A DNA stretch of 64,000 bases from Paenibacillus cellulosilyticus (GCF_003182255.1 NZ_QGTQ01000001.1:331634-395633), one strand, 5' to 3'; positions 1 through 8,300 are shown, counted from the stretch's first letter. The notes: generated by a model from the sequence alone, not told the origin. Made by a program: numbers and translations.

Positions 1-147
1 AACCCCTCCGCGGAGACGACCCGCTATCTTATCATCATGCAGGGGCAGGTCCATCCGCTCATCGAAGCGATTCACCGCTTGGAGCAGCGAGATCCAGAGA
101 CGCTGCAGCAATTGTTCCAGCAGTATGGGTCAGAGCTGTTAGACTAG
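1..147 (+). pseudogene. 3' end of an unidentified gene, cut by window edge
   Basis: The reading frame is open from the first base and ends at TAG 145-147, giving 48 residues ending QQYGSELLD. I do not recognise the family; the segment is predicted helical and acidic. It is probably the real 3' end of a gene that starts to the left of the window, because the same 201 bases recur at 4193 as a fragment without a proper 5' end. Its terminator is broken: bases after 202 diverge in the middle of the hairpin that is intact in the right copy. Whether the gene itself is intact cannot be seen from this window. Confidence 0.5.
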
Positions 148-202
148 TAACCTCCTATTGGGCGAAAAATAGAACGAGGGTGAAAGCACGATCTCACGTG
201 CG
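2..202. repeat. 201-bp direct repeat, left copy
   Basis: Bases 2-202 are identical to 4193-4393 by direct reading. The copy ends halfway through an inverted repeat that forms a complete terminator only in the right copy. The two copies bracket the AT-rich island. Base 1 differs from 4192, but a longer repeat with a single mismatch cannot be excluded because the window starts here. Confidence 0.9.
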
Positions 203-672
203 GTTACATTCTATAATTAAACGTTAGAATTACCTCTGTTGTTCCAACAGTCCACCATGGCAATCTTATTATGCGGCGGTATGCAACTGCTGCTCAGAAT
301 CACCCGAATTCGATGGGAGCAATAGTTACGACCGAGACCAAAACCACTATAAAAAGCACTTCTAATGGGGAATGCTGCAAACGTGCTCATTCGGAATGCC
401 AACTTAAGTGAACCAAAAAAACGAGCCGCTAGAATCGATTCTAAGGCTCGTTTTGAGGTAGGGGAGACATTTTATAACTCTCTACAAAGTTGGATGGATC
501 CTTCAAAGCATGACTTTTGCAGCAGTCTCCTAAGGGCTATGATCTAGACATTTAATATTATCAGTTGAGACTTACCGGCACCCAACAGTTAGATTATGTA
601 TTTAATCTATGCTTCACGAATAGAACACTCATCAATGCGATATTCACTTTCTTGTACCATTGCTTTGAAAAA
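203..672. other. Gene-poor left part of AT-rich island
   Basis: No convincing gene was found in this 470-base stretch. Short open frames exist at 217-402 (minus) and 365-547 (plus), but they lack good ribosome binding sites, and the second runs through a hairpin. The only clear structure is the hairpin at 415-454. Confidence 0.5.
415..454 (-). terminator. Hairpin/terminator with nested palindrome
   Basis: Arms AAAACGAGCC (418-427) and GGCTCGTTTT (445-454) pair perfectly, and the intervening bases contain the 14-bp palindrome TAGAATCGATTCTA (430-443). On the minus strand the stem is followed by a run of seven T, so it reads as a Rho-independent terminator. It lies 219 bases beyond the stop of the minus-strand gene at 673-1713 and is the best candidate for the end of that transcript. 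Confidence 0.6.
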
Positions 673-1713
673 TTAATCTTGAATGCTTAATACTTGTTTT
701 GAAGAACCATAGGTGTATGGAATATACACACTTACGGGAATTGTGATTTGAAATAATGAATGGTCCCCCGTTTGGAATTCATCTTTTAAATTAAGACCGA
801 ATATAGATATATGATCTACACCATTACTCTTCCAATAGTAATTCAGCCTATCGTCAACAGTTACAGGTTTATTGTCAATTAGCAAGATGCTTGAATAAGT
901 ACCGACTGGTGCACGGTTTGAAATTACAATTCTCTTAGAGCTGTCTACCATCTTGAGAATTTGGTTTGATGAATTATAATTTAATTCTTTATGAGGAATA
1001 TTTATTTTTGTAGTCACACCTCTTCCTGGTGAAGTGATCATATTTTTTTCTGACTTATCTTTAAACTCTAAGCTTACTCTAGATTTAATATTAATATTCT
1101 TTGAAAATGTCACCTGCTTAATAAGTGTATTCGTATAAAAATCAATATATGGTTGAGTAGGATTAGGCATTTTCTCAAGATCGTACAACATAACAATAGA
1201 CAATGTGTGATTATTGCCATTGCTAATCTCCAAACTCTTTGCAAGGAATGGAATATTAACTAACGAGTTAGATTGAAGACTCAGTCTAAATATATAATCT
1301 GAGTCTGTTTGTTGATCGACAAAAAAACGTTGCGGGATTCCATCTATTACAAGAAGAATTCCTATCTCAGATTCCTTGTCTGTAGAATTTACTATAGAAG
1401 CATAAATATAATTGCTACCGTCTAGTTGTATAGTTTCCTGAACCATAAAATCACCTTTGGAATTATAAAGCCTCAATCCAAATCCATATGCCATTATTTC
1501 TTTATCGGGGAACTGGTTTTCTCTCAGTGCAATTTTATGATTAAAACTACTTCTATCGACAATTTGTTTATTACTATGTTCAAGTTGCTGAACTTTTGTA
1601 GTAGACTCTGTAGTTCTTTGTTGAAGGATGGAGATAGCAACAATTATTACTATCAATGTTAATGTTATTCCTGTTTTAACATACCTTACTTTAGTATCTT
1701 TTATGATTATCAC
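673..1713 (-). CDS. Membrane-anchored extracytoplasmic protein, unknown function
   Basis: A 346-residue protein of no recognised family. One hydrophobic helix near residues 13-31 (TLIVIIVAISIL) follows a short basic N-terminus, so the remaining ~310 residues should lie outside the cell. That part is rich in Ser, Asn, Ile and Val with no cysteines, which suggests a beta-rich fold. The only usable start is GTG at 1713, overlapping a GAGG motif; no in-frame ATG fits. It lies downstream of the small secreted protein gene (1759-2163) on the same strand with a strong hairpin between them, so it may be expressed at a lower level from the same transcript. Base composition is clearly more AT-rich than the chromosome to the right, suggesting transfer. 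Confidence 0.7.
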   Translation of the reverse strand: MIIIKDTKVRYVKTGITLTLIVIIVAISILQQRTTESTTKVQQLEHSNKQIVDRSSFNHKIALRENQFPDKEIMAYGFGLRLYNSKGDFMVQETIQLDGSNYIYASIVNSTDKESEIGILLVIDGIPQRFFVDQQTDSDYIFRLSLQSNSLVNIPFLAKSLEISNGNNHTLSIVMLYDLEKMPNPTQPYIDFYTNTLIKQVTFSKNINIKSRVSLEFKDKSEKNMITSPGRGVTTKINIPHKELNYNSSNQILKMVDSSKRIVISNRAPVGTYSSILLIDNKPVTVDDRLNYYWKSNGVDHISIFGLNLKDEFQTGDHSLFQITIPVSVYIPYTYGSSKQVLSIQD

Positions 1714-1722
1714 CTCGATGAA

Positions 1723-1760
1723 AATAAACCTTGGGCCCCCGCTCCAAGGTTTATTATTTT
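1723..1760 (-). terminator. Terminator/attenuator between two island genes
   Basis: Arms AATAAACCTTGG and CCAAGGTTTATT (1723-1734 and 1744-1755) pair perfectly around a 9-base loop, followed on the minus strand by TTTT. It lies between the stop of the small secreted protein gene and the start of the membrane-anchored protein gene, so it could end most transcripts and let a fraction read through. Confidence 0.7.
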
Positions 1761-2163
1761 AGAAATTTTGGCTTGTAGATCCAGACCAGGAACCGTATTG
1801 TGTACTACTGTATGTGTGCCCACCAGTAGCATATGTCCCATAGTTAGTTGTTGCAGAGATCCATGCATTTGCACTAAGAGCGTTATTTTGAATATCATAG
1901 TCACTCACTGTGTTATCACCACTAGAAGTTGTGGCATAGTGCATAACAACTCCCGCACCTACAGTTCCAATTGAAATGCTAGTTGTTTTAGCACTTGCAC
2001 TATCAATTATAAATCCTACTACACCTTTCTCTGCGGCTACATTGCCGCTAACTGTTGTTTTACCAAGTGTTCCACCGCTAGAAGTACCATTAACAGTGCT
2101 TGCGGCATTAGCTGTTGTTGTAAACAACATGGATATTGCTAGGATTACTAGTGCTCTTTTCAA
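1759..2163 (-). CDS. Small secreted Gly/Ser/Thr-rich protein
   Basis: A 134-residue preprotein of no recognised family. I chose the TTG at 2163 because GAGGTGG lies 8 bases upstream and because the protein then starts with a clean signal peptide (KRALVILAISMLFTTTANA, cleavage after ANA). The mature ~114 residues contain no cysteine, are rich in Gly, Ser, Thr, Ala and Asn, and become aromatic towards the C-terminus (several Tyr, Trp, His). This could be a secreted peptide, a small surface protein or a bacteriocin-like product; the sequence does not decide. It lies divergent from a solute-binding lipoprotein gene and upstream of a membrane-anchored protein gene on the same strand. All three are AT-rich and start with TTG or GTG. 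Confidence 0.6.
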   Translation of the reverse strand: MKRALVILAISMLFTTTANAASTVNGTSSGGTLGKTTVSGNVAAEKGVVGFIIDSASAKTTSISIGTVGAGVVMHYATTSSGDNTVSDYDIQNNALSANAWISATTNYGTYATGGHTYSSTQYGSWSGSTSQNF

Positions 2164-2278
2164 TGCGATTTCCACCTCACGATAAATTGTGATATAATTT
2201 TCCATAAAAGGGGGCGAATAAAGATCATCATATACTAGAATCGTGATCAACCTAAAATTTTACAGGGAGTGGATATTT

Positions 2279-3556
2279 TTGAATAAATTGTTCTTTTTTT
2301 TAGTTTTCGCATTAGCACTAACAGCGTGTACAGATAGTATAAACATAGATAATAATCCAAAAAGTATAAAAGTTCTGGTTTGGAACCAACAATATTTTGA
2401 TGACAATTATGGTGAAATATTAAAAAGAAAATTTCCAGATACTACTTTCGAAGTTATTACTCTGCAAGACGCTTTTGTGAATGGCAAATCACCTACTGAC
2501 TTAATTAACAAAATGATTGTTAATAAGGAACCCGATTTAATTATCTTGCAAGAACAATTCTTTCAAAAATTCCTAGATAAGAATATCTTCCTCGACTTAT
2601 CTACTCGGCTTGAAGGTGATAACTTAAAAATTAGCGACATAAATTTGGGGGTTTTAGAAAGAGGAACTTCCAGTGATGGGAAACTACTAGGAGTTGCTAC
2701 CTCATTCCATTCTCAATTTATCATAAGAAATATGGACCGTTTTAAAGAGAAGGGAATTGAGTTAGAAAGCAACTATTCTAGCTTGAAGAGTATTTCTGAT
2801 ACTATAACCCTACTAACTGATATCGATAAGGGAGAGTTGGGGTTAGCAATTGGAAGCGGTAGTGTCTGGGGTACAATATTAGCATTTGCAAATTCAGATG
2901 GACTTAAATTAGCCGATATAAACAAAAAACAATTACTCATTAATTCTACTAGCTGGGAAAGTGTTGCAAGCGAGATAATTAAGCTAATTCAAAGCAAATC
3001 ACTTTCTTACACAAGTTTTCCAAACCCTCAAAGTGGTGATTTATTTACCCAAGGAAAAGCTGCCATGACAATTGGTGATGATTCATATATTGGTCAACTG
3101 ATGAGTAATAATGATCAAATTCCTTTTAAATGGGATTTCACCCTAATCCCTAATAATTCTCTTGGCCAAAGAGCGGCCCCATCAAATTCCAATGAATATC
3201 TTGCAATAAGAGCTGGGGCTCATAACGAAGATTTCTTAATAAATGTGCTACGTGAGCTTTTAGGTAAAGATATTCAAGCGATAATCCTTGCAAAAAAAGA
3301 GATTCCAGCATTAAAGCCCACCTCTCTAGACCCAAAGCTTCAACTATATATGTCCCTATTCGATAATAATATTAACTTTTCAAATAATTTATACTCTGAT
3401 ATGTTAAACATGCCTGAAGATCTGTTAATTCATGTGAGTGAAATTGCTGAAAATGAGTTCAATGAGGTATTGAGTGGGTCAATCACTGTTAAAGAAGCAC
3501 TTGATTCCATCCTAGATAAGAGTAATTTCTATTGGGGGACATTAGTTAAACAATGA
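2279..3556 (+). CDS. Extracellular solute-binding lipoprotein (family 1-like)
   Basis: A 425-residue ABC-type solute-binding lipoprotein, probably of the family 1 (sugar/oligosaccharide-binding) type. The start is TTG at 2279, preceded by AGGGAGTGG, giving the lipoprotein signal NKLFFFLVFALALTAC with lipobox LTAC. The frame is open further upstream, but that start would bury the signal peptide. The body shows the usual pattern: KVLVWNQQYF near the mature N-terminus, a DLIILQEQ strand, and a C-terminal segment with TQGKAAMTIGDDSYI typical of these proteins. No permease or ATPase gene adjoins, so it is either an orphan receptor, or it works with a transporter elsewhere, or it has a sensory role. 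AT-rich codon use matches its island neighbours. Confidence 0.8.
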   Translation: MNKLFFFLVFALALTACTDSINIDNNPKSIKVLVWNQQYFDDNYGEILKRKFPDTTFEVITLQDAFVNGKSPTDLINKMIVNKEPDLIILQEQFFQKFLDKNIFLDLSTRLEGDNLKISDINLGVLERGTSSDGKLLGVATSFHSQFIIRNMDRFKEKGIELESNYSSLKSISDTITLLTDIDKGELGLAIGSGSVWGTILAFANSDGLKLADINKKQLLINSTSWESVASEIIKLIQSKSLSYTSFPNPQSGDLFTQGKAAMTIGDDSYIGQLMSNNDQIPFKWDFTLIPNNSLGQRAAPSNSNEYLAIRAGAHNEDFLINVLRELLGKDIQAIILAKKEIPALKPTSLDPKLQLYMSLFDNNINFSNNLYSDMLNMPEDLLIHVSEIAENEFNEVLSGSITVKEALDSILDKSNFYWGTLVKQ

Positions 3557-3569
3557 AATAACAAACAAA

Positions 3570-4170
3570 TCTTGTCTGTTCATTCTTTTCAGAAATTCAG
3601 CTAATTTTGAAGTTATTGCAGTAGCCCATGTATCGTGCCAACTCTTGCCTGAAGACTCTGGGTAGTTCCTATTTCCTTTAAGACTTGCTGATACGGCTTC
3701 ATCTGGTAGTGCCACCCTTGATCAGGGAGGGGCTTGTCATCAGTAGATAAGCAATTAAATGCTTGTTCCAGCTTCTCAGTACGTTAGGCGATATCCAACT
3801 GTATAAGTGATGATTTCACCATTACATAAGTCAGAACGGGAGAGCGATACAGTTTGAACTCGGTAATATCTGTAACTACTTCTGATTTGGTTTGATAGCA
3901 TGGAAGTTTCGATCGAGAACGTTAGGTGCAATTTTACCGACTGTTCCTTTAAAAGAACGATTATTCTTCATGCGTACTACAGTTTTCAAACCTAACACTT
4001 TCATAAATACGTTGGACCCTTTGTGATTTACCAGATGGCCCTGATTGAACAATTCATCACGGATACGACGATAGCCATGGGCGGCCCTTGTGCTCCTCGT
4101 ATATGGATTGATCAAGGAGCTTCAATTCTGCGACAGGTTCAGGCTTCTGGAGGTGGATTCATTCAGTAAT
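3570..4170 (-). pseudogene. Decayed IS3-family (IS150-like) transposase OrfB
   Basis: Read on the minus strand, the stretch carries pieces of an IS3 OrfB in order but in several frames and with stops. Visible pieces are EPVAELKLLDQSIYEEHKGR, then after a one-base frameshift HGYRRIRDELFNQGHLVNHK, then MKVLGLKTVVRMK, SFKGTVGKIAPNVLDR, a VTDITEF strand carrying the first catalytic Asp, and DQGWHYQMKPYQQVLKE near the second catalytic Asp. The order matches the HTH and rve integrase core of this family. The 3' part is lost and no terminal inverted repeats were identified. The element cannot be active but marks past mobile-element traffic at the island's right border. Confidence 0.75.
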
Positions 4171-4192
4171 AAAAGGTACTACGAGGAGGACC

Positions 4193-4393
4193 ACCCCTCC
4201 GCGGAGACGACCCGCTATCTTATCATCATGCAGGGGCAGGTCCATCCGCTCATCGAAGCGATTCACCGCTTGGAGCAGCGAGATCCAGAGACGCTGCAGC
4301 AATTGTTCCAGCAGTATGGGTCAGAGCTGTTAGACTAGTAACCTCCTATTGGGCGAAAAATAGAACGAGGGTGAAAGCACGATCTCACGTGCG
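4193..4393. repeat. 201-bp direct repeat, right copy
   Basis: This is identical to bases 2-202. It starts immediately right of the decayed transposase and ends inside the terminator at 4368-4409. It carries the last ~48 codons and stop of the gene seen at the left edge; an open frame from 4090 joins antisense transposase sequence to this fragment and is not a natural gene. Confidence 0.9.
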
Positions 4394-4409
4394 TTCACCC
4401 TCATTTTCT
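4368..4409 (+). terminator. Intact terminator in right repeat
   Basis: GAGGGTGAAAGCACG pairs with CGTGCGTTCACCCTC with one mismatch around a 6-base loop and is followed by ATTTTCT. The same stem is truncated in the left copy after 202, showing that the insertion point lies inside this hairpin. It may also serve the minus-strand regulator gene whose stop lies at 4408. Confidence 0.7.
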
Positions 4410-6018
4410 ATGAACCAAACCAGCAATCGGCAAGCCGCCGAACAGCCGTGTCCATCATCTTCTCTTGCAATCCGCCGAATCCAAGAATAAGGAGCGAATC
4501 CGGGCATGCCGTACGATCTCCCCACTGGTCTGCAGGTGAATAGACGCGAATACCTTCCGCTTCAGCCAACGGGATCAGCTCACTGCGGCTTCGCCCATGC
4601 ACATCCAACAGCAGATGCAATCCCGCCTTCTGCCCGATAATACTCACGCGATCCCCCATATGCGTCTGCAGCGAGTGAATCAGCTGCCGATGCTTCCCCT
4701 GATACAGCCTGCGCATCCGCCGCACATGCCGTTCCATATGGCCCTCTTGCATAAAATGACGCAACGCCCGCTGCAGCAGCGGCGATACCGGCGAGCTGTA
4801 GCGGGCAAGATGCTCCCGCATAGCCGGTCCGGCAAGCCCTTCCGGCATGACGATATAGCTCATCCGTATGCCAGGGAGGAATGATTTGGACAACGTGCCG
4901 AGATAGATGACGCGTCCTTCATGGTCAAGTGCCTGCAGCGCAGGAATCGGCTGCCCCTGATAACGAAACTCGCTGTCGTAATCATCCTCTAGAATATAGG
5001 CATCGCAATCCGCTGCCCATTGCAGCAGCTGCTGACGTTTATGAACGGTCAACACGCCGCCCATTGGAAACTGGTGCGAAGGCGTCACGTAGACGGCCGA
5101 CACGCCCTCACCTTGTGCGGCAAGCTCTGCTATTGAGATGCCATCCGGCTCTACGGGAATCGGGAGCAGCTTGCAGCCATGATCCAAGAGCACCGTCCGC
5201 GTGCCGTGGTAGCCCGGCTCCTCCATAGCAACTCTGCGGCCGGCGAGCGGCAGCAGCCGGCACAGCAGTGAGATCGACTGCTGCGTCCCTGCTGTCATCA
5301 CGATCTGCTCCGGCCTACAATTCACGCCCCTCGACTGCCCGAGATAGCGGGCGATCTCCGTACGCAGTCCCTTATCGCCCTGCGGGTCGCCATATCCGAA
5401 CACCTCGTGCAGCTCGTAATCGAGCGCGGTCTGCATCGCGCTGCGCCACGCCTTAATCGAGAAGCGTTCCACCTCGATGTGACCGTATTGAAAATCAAAG
5501 TCGATGCCGTGATGCAGCGTCACCGCTTGTTCCAAGGACGGCGGCTGTGCGGCTTCTGGAGCATTGGCACTGGCGCTTGCACTAGTACTGGTGCTTGCGC
5601 TTGTTGTGTCCGTGTCTAGCGAAGCTGCCGCCGTAACTCGCCTCTGTTGCACGGATGGCGACGATGCCCCCGCCTGCGGCGCAGCAGGCGAATGAACGCG
5701 CGGCCGCGCAATATCGGCGGCGCCCTCAGCTTGTGCCACAGCTCCGCTGTGCGCTGCCTGCGGAACCCGCTCCAGCGGCAGCGCTCGCAGGCCGCTGCGC
5801 TCTCTGCTCTCGACGTAGCCCTCCGCAATAAGCTGCTGATACGCGGCTTCGATCGCTATTTTGCTCACATGAAGATGTAGACTAAGCGCCCGGATCGACG
5901 GCAGTCGCTCTCCTGCCTCGATCGTTCCGTTCTCCATACGCCCTCGAATATATCGGTACAGCTGCATGTACATCGGCTCTTCGCTTGTTCGATCCAGCAT
6001 TGGCGTCAATTCCATCAT
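4408..6018 (-). CDS. MocR/PdxR-type regulator (GntR HTH + aminotransferase domain)
   Basis: A 536-residue MocR-subfamily GntR regulator. Residues ~10-75 form a winged helix-turn-helix (GERLPSIRALSLHLHVSK). A long low-complexity Ser/Thr/Ala linker follows at ~85-165. The C-terminal ~360 residues are a fold-type I aminotransferase domain, with YILEDDYDSEFRY and the PLP-binding lysine in GTLSKSFLPGIR. Family members such as PdxR sense PLP and control vitamin B6 or amino-acid genes. The start is ATG 6018, with GGGG 7 bases before it; a GTG one codon upstream is possible. It is divergent from an FMN-split-barrel protein gene with a palindrome between them, so it probably regulates that gene. No pdxST genes adjoin. 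Confidence 0.85.
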   Translation of the reverse strand: MMELTPMLDRTSEEPMYMQLYRYIRGRMENGTIEAGERLPSIRALSLHLHVSKIAIEAAYQQLIAEGYVESRERSGLRALPLERVPQAAHSGAVAQAEGAADIARPRVHSPAAPQAGASSPSVQQRRVTAAASLDTDTTSASTSTSASASANAPEAAQPPSLEQAVTLHHGIDFDFQYGHIEVERFSIKAWRSAMQTALDYELHEVFGYGDPQGDKGLRTEIARYLGQSRGVNCRPEQIVMTAGTQQSISLLCRLLPLAGRRVAMEEPGYHGTRTVLLDHGCKLLPIPVEPDGISIAELAAQGEGVSAVYVTPSHQFPMGGVLTVHKRQQLLQWAADCDAYILEDDYDSEFRYQGQPIPALQALDHEGRVIYLGTLSKSFLPGIRMSYIVMPEGLAGPAMREHLARYSSPVSPLLQRALRHFMQEGHMERHVRRMRRLYQGKHRQLIHSLQTHMGDRVSIIGQKAGLHLLLDVHGRSRSELIPLAEAEGIRVYSPADQWGDRTACPDSLLILGFGGLQEKMMDTAVRRLADCWFGS

Positions 6019-6074
6019 CACACAGCCCCATTATCTGACCCTATACAATAATTGATTTCTGTCCATTTCAACAT

Positions 6075-6086
6075 GGTCAATTGACC
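6075..6086. promoter_or_regulatory. Palindromic candidate operator between divergent genes
   Basis: GGTCAATTGACC is a perfect 12-bp palindrome located midway between the starts of the MocR-type regulator (6018) and the FMN-binding protein (6135). Its position suits a site for the regulator, although MocR proteins often use direct repeats, so the link is an inference. Confidence 0.4.
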
Positions 6087-6134
6087 GTTAATATGAATTC
6101 TAACATATTTCCAATTCGAAAGGGGCTGCTTGCT

Positions 6135-6698
6135 ATGTATTCTTCCATTCGCCTGAAGCTGCGCGAGTGTACCGAGGAGTCTGCCATTCAACATTTTCTA
6201 GAGCATGCGGAGAAGGGGTTTCTCGGCTTGTCTGCAGATGATACCCCGTACGTTGTTCCACTTAATTTTGTATGGAGGGAGAACGCGATTTATTTTCACG
6301 GAGCAGCCGAAGGCAGGAAGGTCGACTACATGCAACGCAATGCACGCGGCTGCTTTACGGTAAGCCAATCGTACGGCACGCTTACTTCCCCTGTTCCCGC
6401 TCACATCGACACTGCCTACATGAGCGTGATGCTGTTCGGCCGCTTGTCGACCGTGGATACGCTTGAGGAAGCGACGTCGGTCATGCAAGCGATGATCGAC
6501 AAGTACATGCCTGGCTTCTACAATAAGCCGCTAGCTGCTCAGCATCTCGACAAGCATCGTTCCTCACTCGGGAGCCGCACGATGATCTACAAGCTCGCTG
6601 TTGAGTCGATGTCCGCCAAATCGAACGCGCTGCAAGATGAGCTGCTGTTCCACCCAGGCATGACGCTGCAAGACCAGATCGCCAAGAAAACGCTTTAA
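6135..6698 (+). CDS. FMN-binding split-barrel (pyridoxamine 5'-phosphate oxidase family) protein
   Basis: A 187-residue protein of the PNPOx-like/Nim-type flavin reductase superfamily. Visible features are the N-terminal FLGLSADDTPYVVPLNFVW barrel strands, IYFHGAAEGRKVDYMQRN (the flavin phosphate region) and GCFTVSQSYG. The start is ATG 6135, with AAAGGGG at 6119-6125; an upstream ATG at 6093 lacks such a site. It is probably a cytoplasmic flavin- or deazaflavin-dependent reductase of unknown substrate. It is divergently transcribed from the MocR-type regulator, which suggests B6- or flavin-linked control. Confidence 0.8.
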   Translation: MYSSIRLKLRECTEESAIQHFLEHAEKGFLGLSADDTPYVVPLNFVWRENAIYFHGAAEGRKVDYMQRNARGCFTVSQSYGTLTSPVPAHIDTAYMSVMLFGRLSTVDTLEEATSVMQAMIDKYMPGFYNKPLAAQHLDKHRSSLGSRTMIYKLAVESMSAKSNALQDELLFHPGMTLQDQIAKKTL

Positions 6699-6763
6699 TA
6701 TGGCGATTGTGTGGTAAGTTAAACCAACCCCCTGATTCCCGTCCGTTTTGACGCCTTTTCACC

Positions 6764-6792
6764 TTGACATTGAGATTCATTCTCATTATTAT
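6764..6792 (+). promoter_or_regulatory. Promoter with Fur box in the spacer
   Basis: TTGACA (6764-6769) and TATTAT (6787-6792) are separated by exactly 17 bases. The spacer contains TGAGATTCATTCTCA (6771-6785), a near-perfect 7-1-7 Fur box (one mismatched base pair). Fur-Fe2+ bound here would block RNA polymerase, so the downstream iron-siderophore binding lipoprotein should be induced by iron starvation. Confidence 0.85.
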
Positions 6793-6880
6793 GAGGCATA
6801 GTGATTTGATCGATAACGGTATATCCAATCGCGTTTGTCGCGATTTAAGGACTAAATATGAACCTCAGGGGGACCACACA

Positions 6881-7885
6881 ATGAAGAAGCAAGGCAAACT
6901 TGGTATTGTACTCATGAGCATCCTTATTCTGGCGATGTTCCTGTCGGCATGCGGCAGCGATTCGAAGTCGGAAAGCACGGACGAAAGCACGAAGACAGAA
7001 ACGTCGACAGGTGCAGCGGACGAGCAGCCAGCAACAGACGAAGCGACAGAGAAAGTCGTTACGGACGCAATGGGTCATGAAGTTACGATCCCTGCTAATC
7101 CGCAAAAGGTTCTCGCTTCGTACCTCGAAGACCATCTTGCTACGCTCGGCGTGAAGCCAGTTGCGCAATGGTCGGTAGCGAACGGCATTCAAGATTACCT
7201 GCAAGCAAGCGGCCTCGAAGGCGTGCCAACGATCGGTTATGACCTGCCAGTTGAGCAAGTGGCAAGCTTTGCGCCTGACCTGATCATCATCGGTTCCGAG
7301 TCGTCCGTTCAGAACGACCTGTACGATCAATATTCGAAAATCGCTCCAACGTATGTGCTTGGCGATGCCATCAACAACGACTGGCGCGCAGCGCTGACGA
7401 AGATCGGCGAGCTGTTGAACAAATCCGATGAAGTTACCACAGCACTCGCAGCATACGACGCGAAGGCAGCAGACGTTAAGGCGAAGCTGGCAGCATCCGC
7501 AGCGGACCAATCCGCAGCGGTACTGTGGTTCGTATCGAACACGTTCTACATCGTTGACGAGACGAAGGCGAGCGGCAGCATCCTCTACAACGATCTGGGC
7601 GTAAAGATCCCTAATGTTGTTGCTGAACTCCCTGCTGATCAGAAGGCCAATTGGAACAAAATCTCGCTCGAGAAGCTCGCTGACCTTGATGCTGATCATA
7701 TCTTCCTCGTGAACAGCGACGCAGCAGCATCCGAAACAGTGAAGAACGACGCAATCTGGAAGAACCTCAAAGCGGTTAAAGCAGGTAATGTATACGAGCT
7801 CCCTAGATCGAGCAGCTGGCTGTACAGCGGCGACATCGCAGGCCAACAAATCATGGACGACGTTCTCAAGTACATGGTGAAATAA
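6881..7885 (+). CDS. Iron-siderophore ABC transporter substrate-binding lipoprotein
   Basis: A 334-residue periplasmic-binding-type lipoprotein of the FhuD/FepB family. The lipobox LSAC follows a signal at residues 1-22, then an acidic Ser/Thr-rich tether, then the helical-backbone binding fold starting KVVTDAMGHEVTIP. The VLASYLEDHLATLGV and FAPDLIIIGS segments are typical of class III binding proteins. The start is ATG 6881 with AGGGGGA upstream. It has its own Fur-controlled promoter and its own terminator. No permease or ATPase gene adjoins, so it must feed a transporter encoded elsewhere. Confidence 0.92.
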   Translation: MKKQGKLGIVLMSILILAMFLSACGSDSKSESTDESTKTETSTGAADEQPATDEATEKVVTDAMGHEVTIPANPQKVLASYLEDHLATLGVKPVAQWSVANGIQDYLQASGLEGVPTIGYDLPVEQVASFAPDLIIIGSESSVQNDLYDQYSKIAPTYVLGDAINNDWRAALTKIGELLNKSDEVTTALAAYDAKAADVKAKLAASAADQSAAVLWFVSNTFYIVDETKASGSILYNDLGVKIPNVVAELPADQKANWNKISLEKLADLDADHIFLVNSDAAASETVKNDAIWKNLKAVKAGNVYELPRSSSWLYSGDIAGQQIMDDVLKYMVK

Positions 7886-7898
7886 TAGCGTTATGTAT

Positions 7899-7936
7899 AA
7901 AAAGCAGCATCGTCCGATAACGGCGATGCTGCTTTT
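7899..7936 (+). terminator. Terminator after siderophore-binding lipoprotein
   Basis: AAAAGCAGCATCG and CGATGCTGCTTTT pair perfectly with an 11-base loop, ending in a T run. It closes the monocistronic unit at 6881-7885. Confidence 0.85.
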
Positions 7937-8012
7937 GCGTTTAGAATGGCCAATGCCGCGGCTGACGGATTCGCCGTCCGCGGCATAGAAGCAGCAGCGC
8001 GCTGCCGTCTCT

Positions 8013-8300
8013 CTATTCGTTCGACTCGCCCGACAAACGCTGCTGCGCGAGGCGGATCATCTCGCGAACCATCGATCCGCCGATTTTGCCGCCGACGCGG
8101 CCTGCGTCCTCCGTCGTCAGGTTGCCGTTGTCGCCATGCGATAACGGCACGCCAAGCGACTGCGCCACCTCAAACTTCACATCGTCAGGCCGGCTTGGAT
8201 CGACCGCATAACCTTCCTGCTTCATCACATCCGCCTTGAATGCATCCATCCCCTGCCGTGCGCCAGGCACGAGCAGCCGATTACGATTCCTTCTTCCCAT
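8013..8300 (-). CDS. Alpha/beta-type small acid-soluble spore protein
   Basis: A 95-residue alpha/beta-type SASP. These proteins coat spore DNA and are degraded by the GPR protease at germination. The GPR cleavage region KFEVAQSLGV and the conserved block TTEDAGRVGGKIGGSMVREMI are clear. The N-terminus is basic (GRRNRNRLLVPGARQGMD). The start is ATG 8300, preceded by AGGAGGTG. It stands alone, as most ssp genes do, and supports the call of a spore former. Confidence 0.95.
   Translation of the reverse strand: MGRRNRNRLLVPGARQGMDAFKADVMKQEGYAVDPSRPDDVKFEVAQSLGVPLSHGDNGNLTTEDAGRVGGKIGGSMVREMIRLAQQRLSGESNE

Noticed and set aside
365-547. 60-codon open frame in the island
   Set aside because: It reads through a strong hairpin with a nested palindrome, and has no ribosome site.
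1759-2163. Lactococcin 972-type bacteriocin
   Set aside because: Size, signal peptide and aromatic C-terminus invited the idea, but the family's conserved segments are not visible and no DUF1430/ABC immunity genes are near.
4090-4338. 82-codon open frame
   Set aside because: Its first third is antisense to the decayed transposase and the rest is the duplicated 3' fragment, so it is an accidental fusion.
6845-7849. 334-codon frame antisense to the siderophore-binding gene
   Set aside because: It is a mirror of a GC-rich coding gene with biased codons; the protein is Cys/Arg-rich and without domains.
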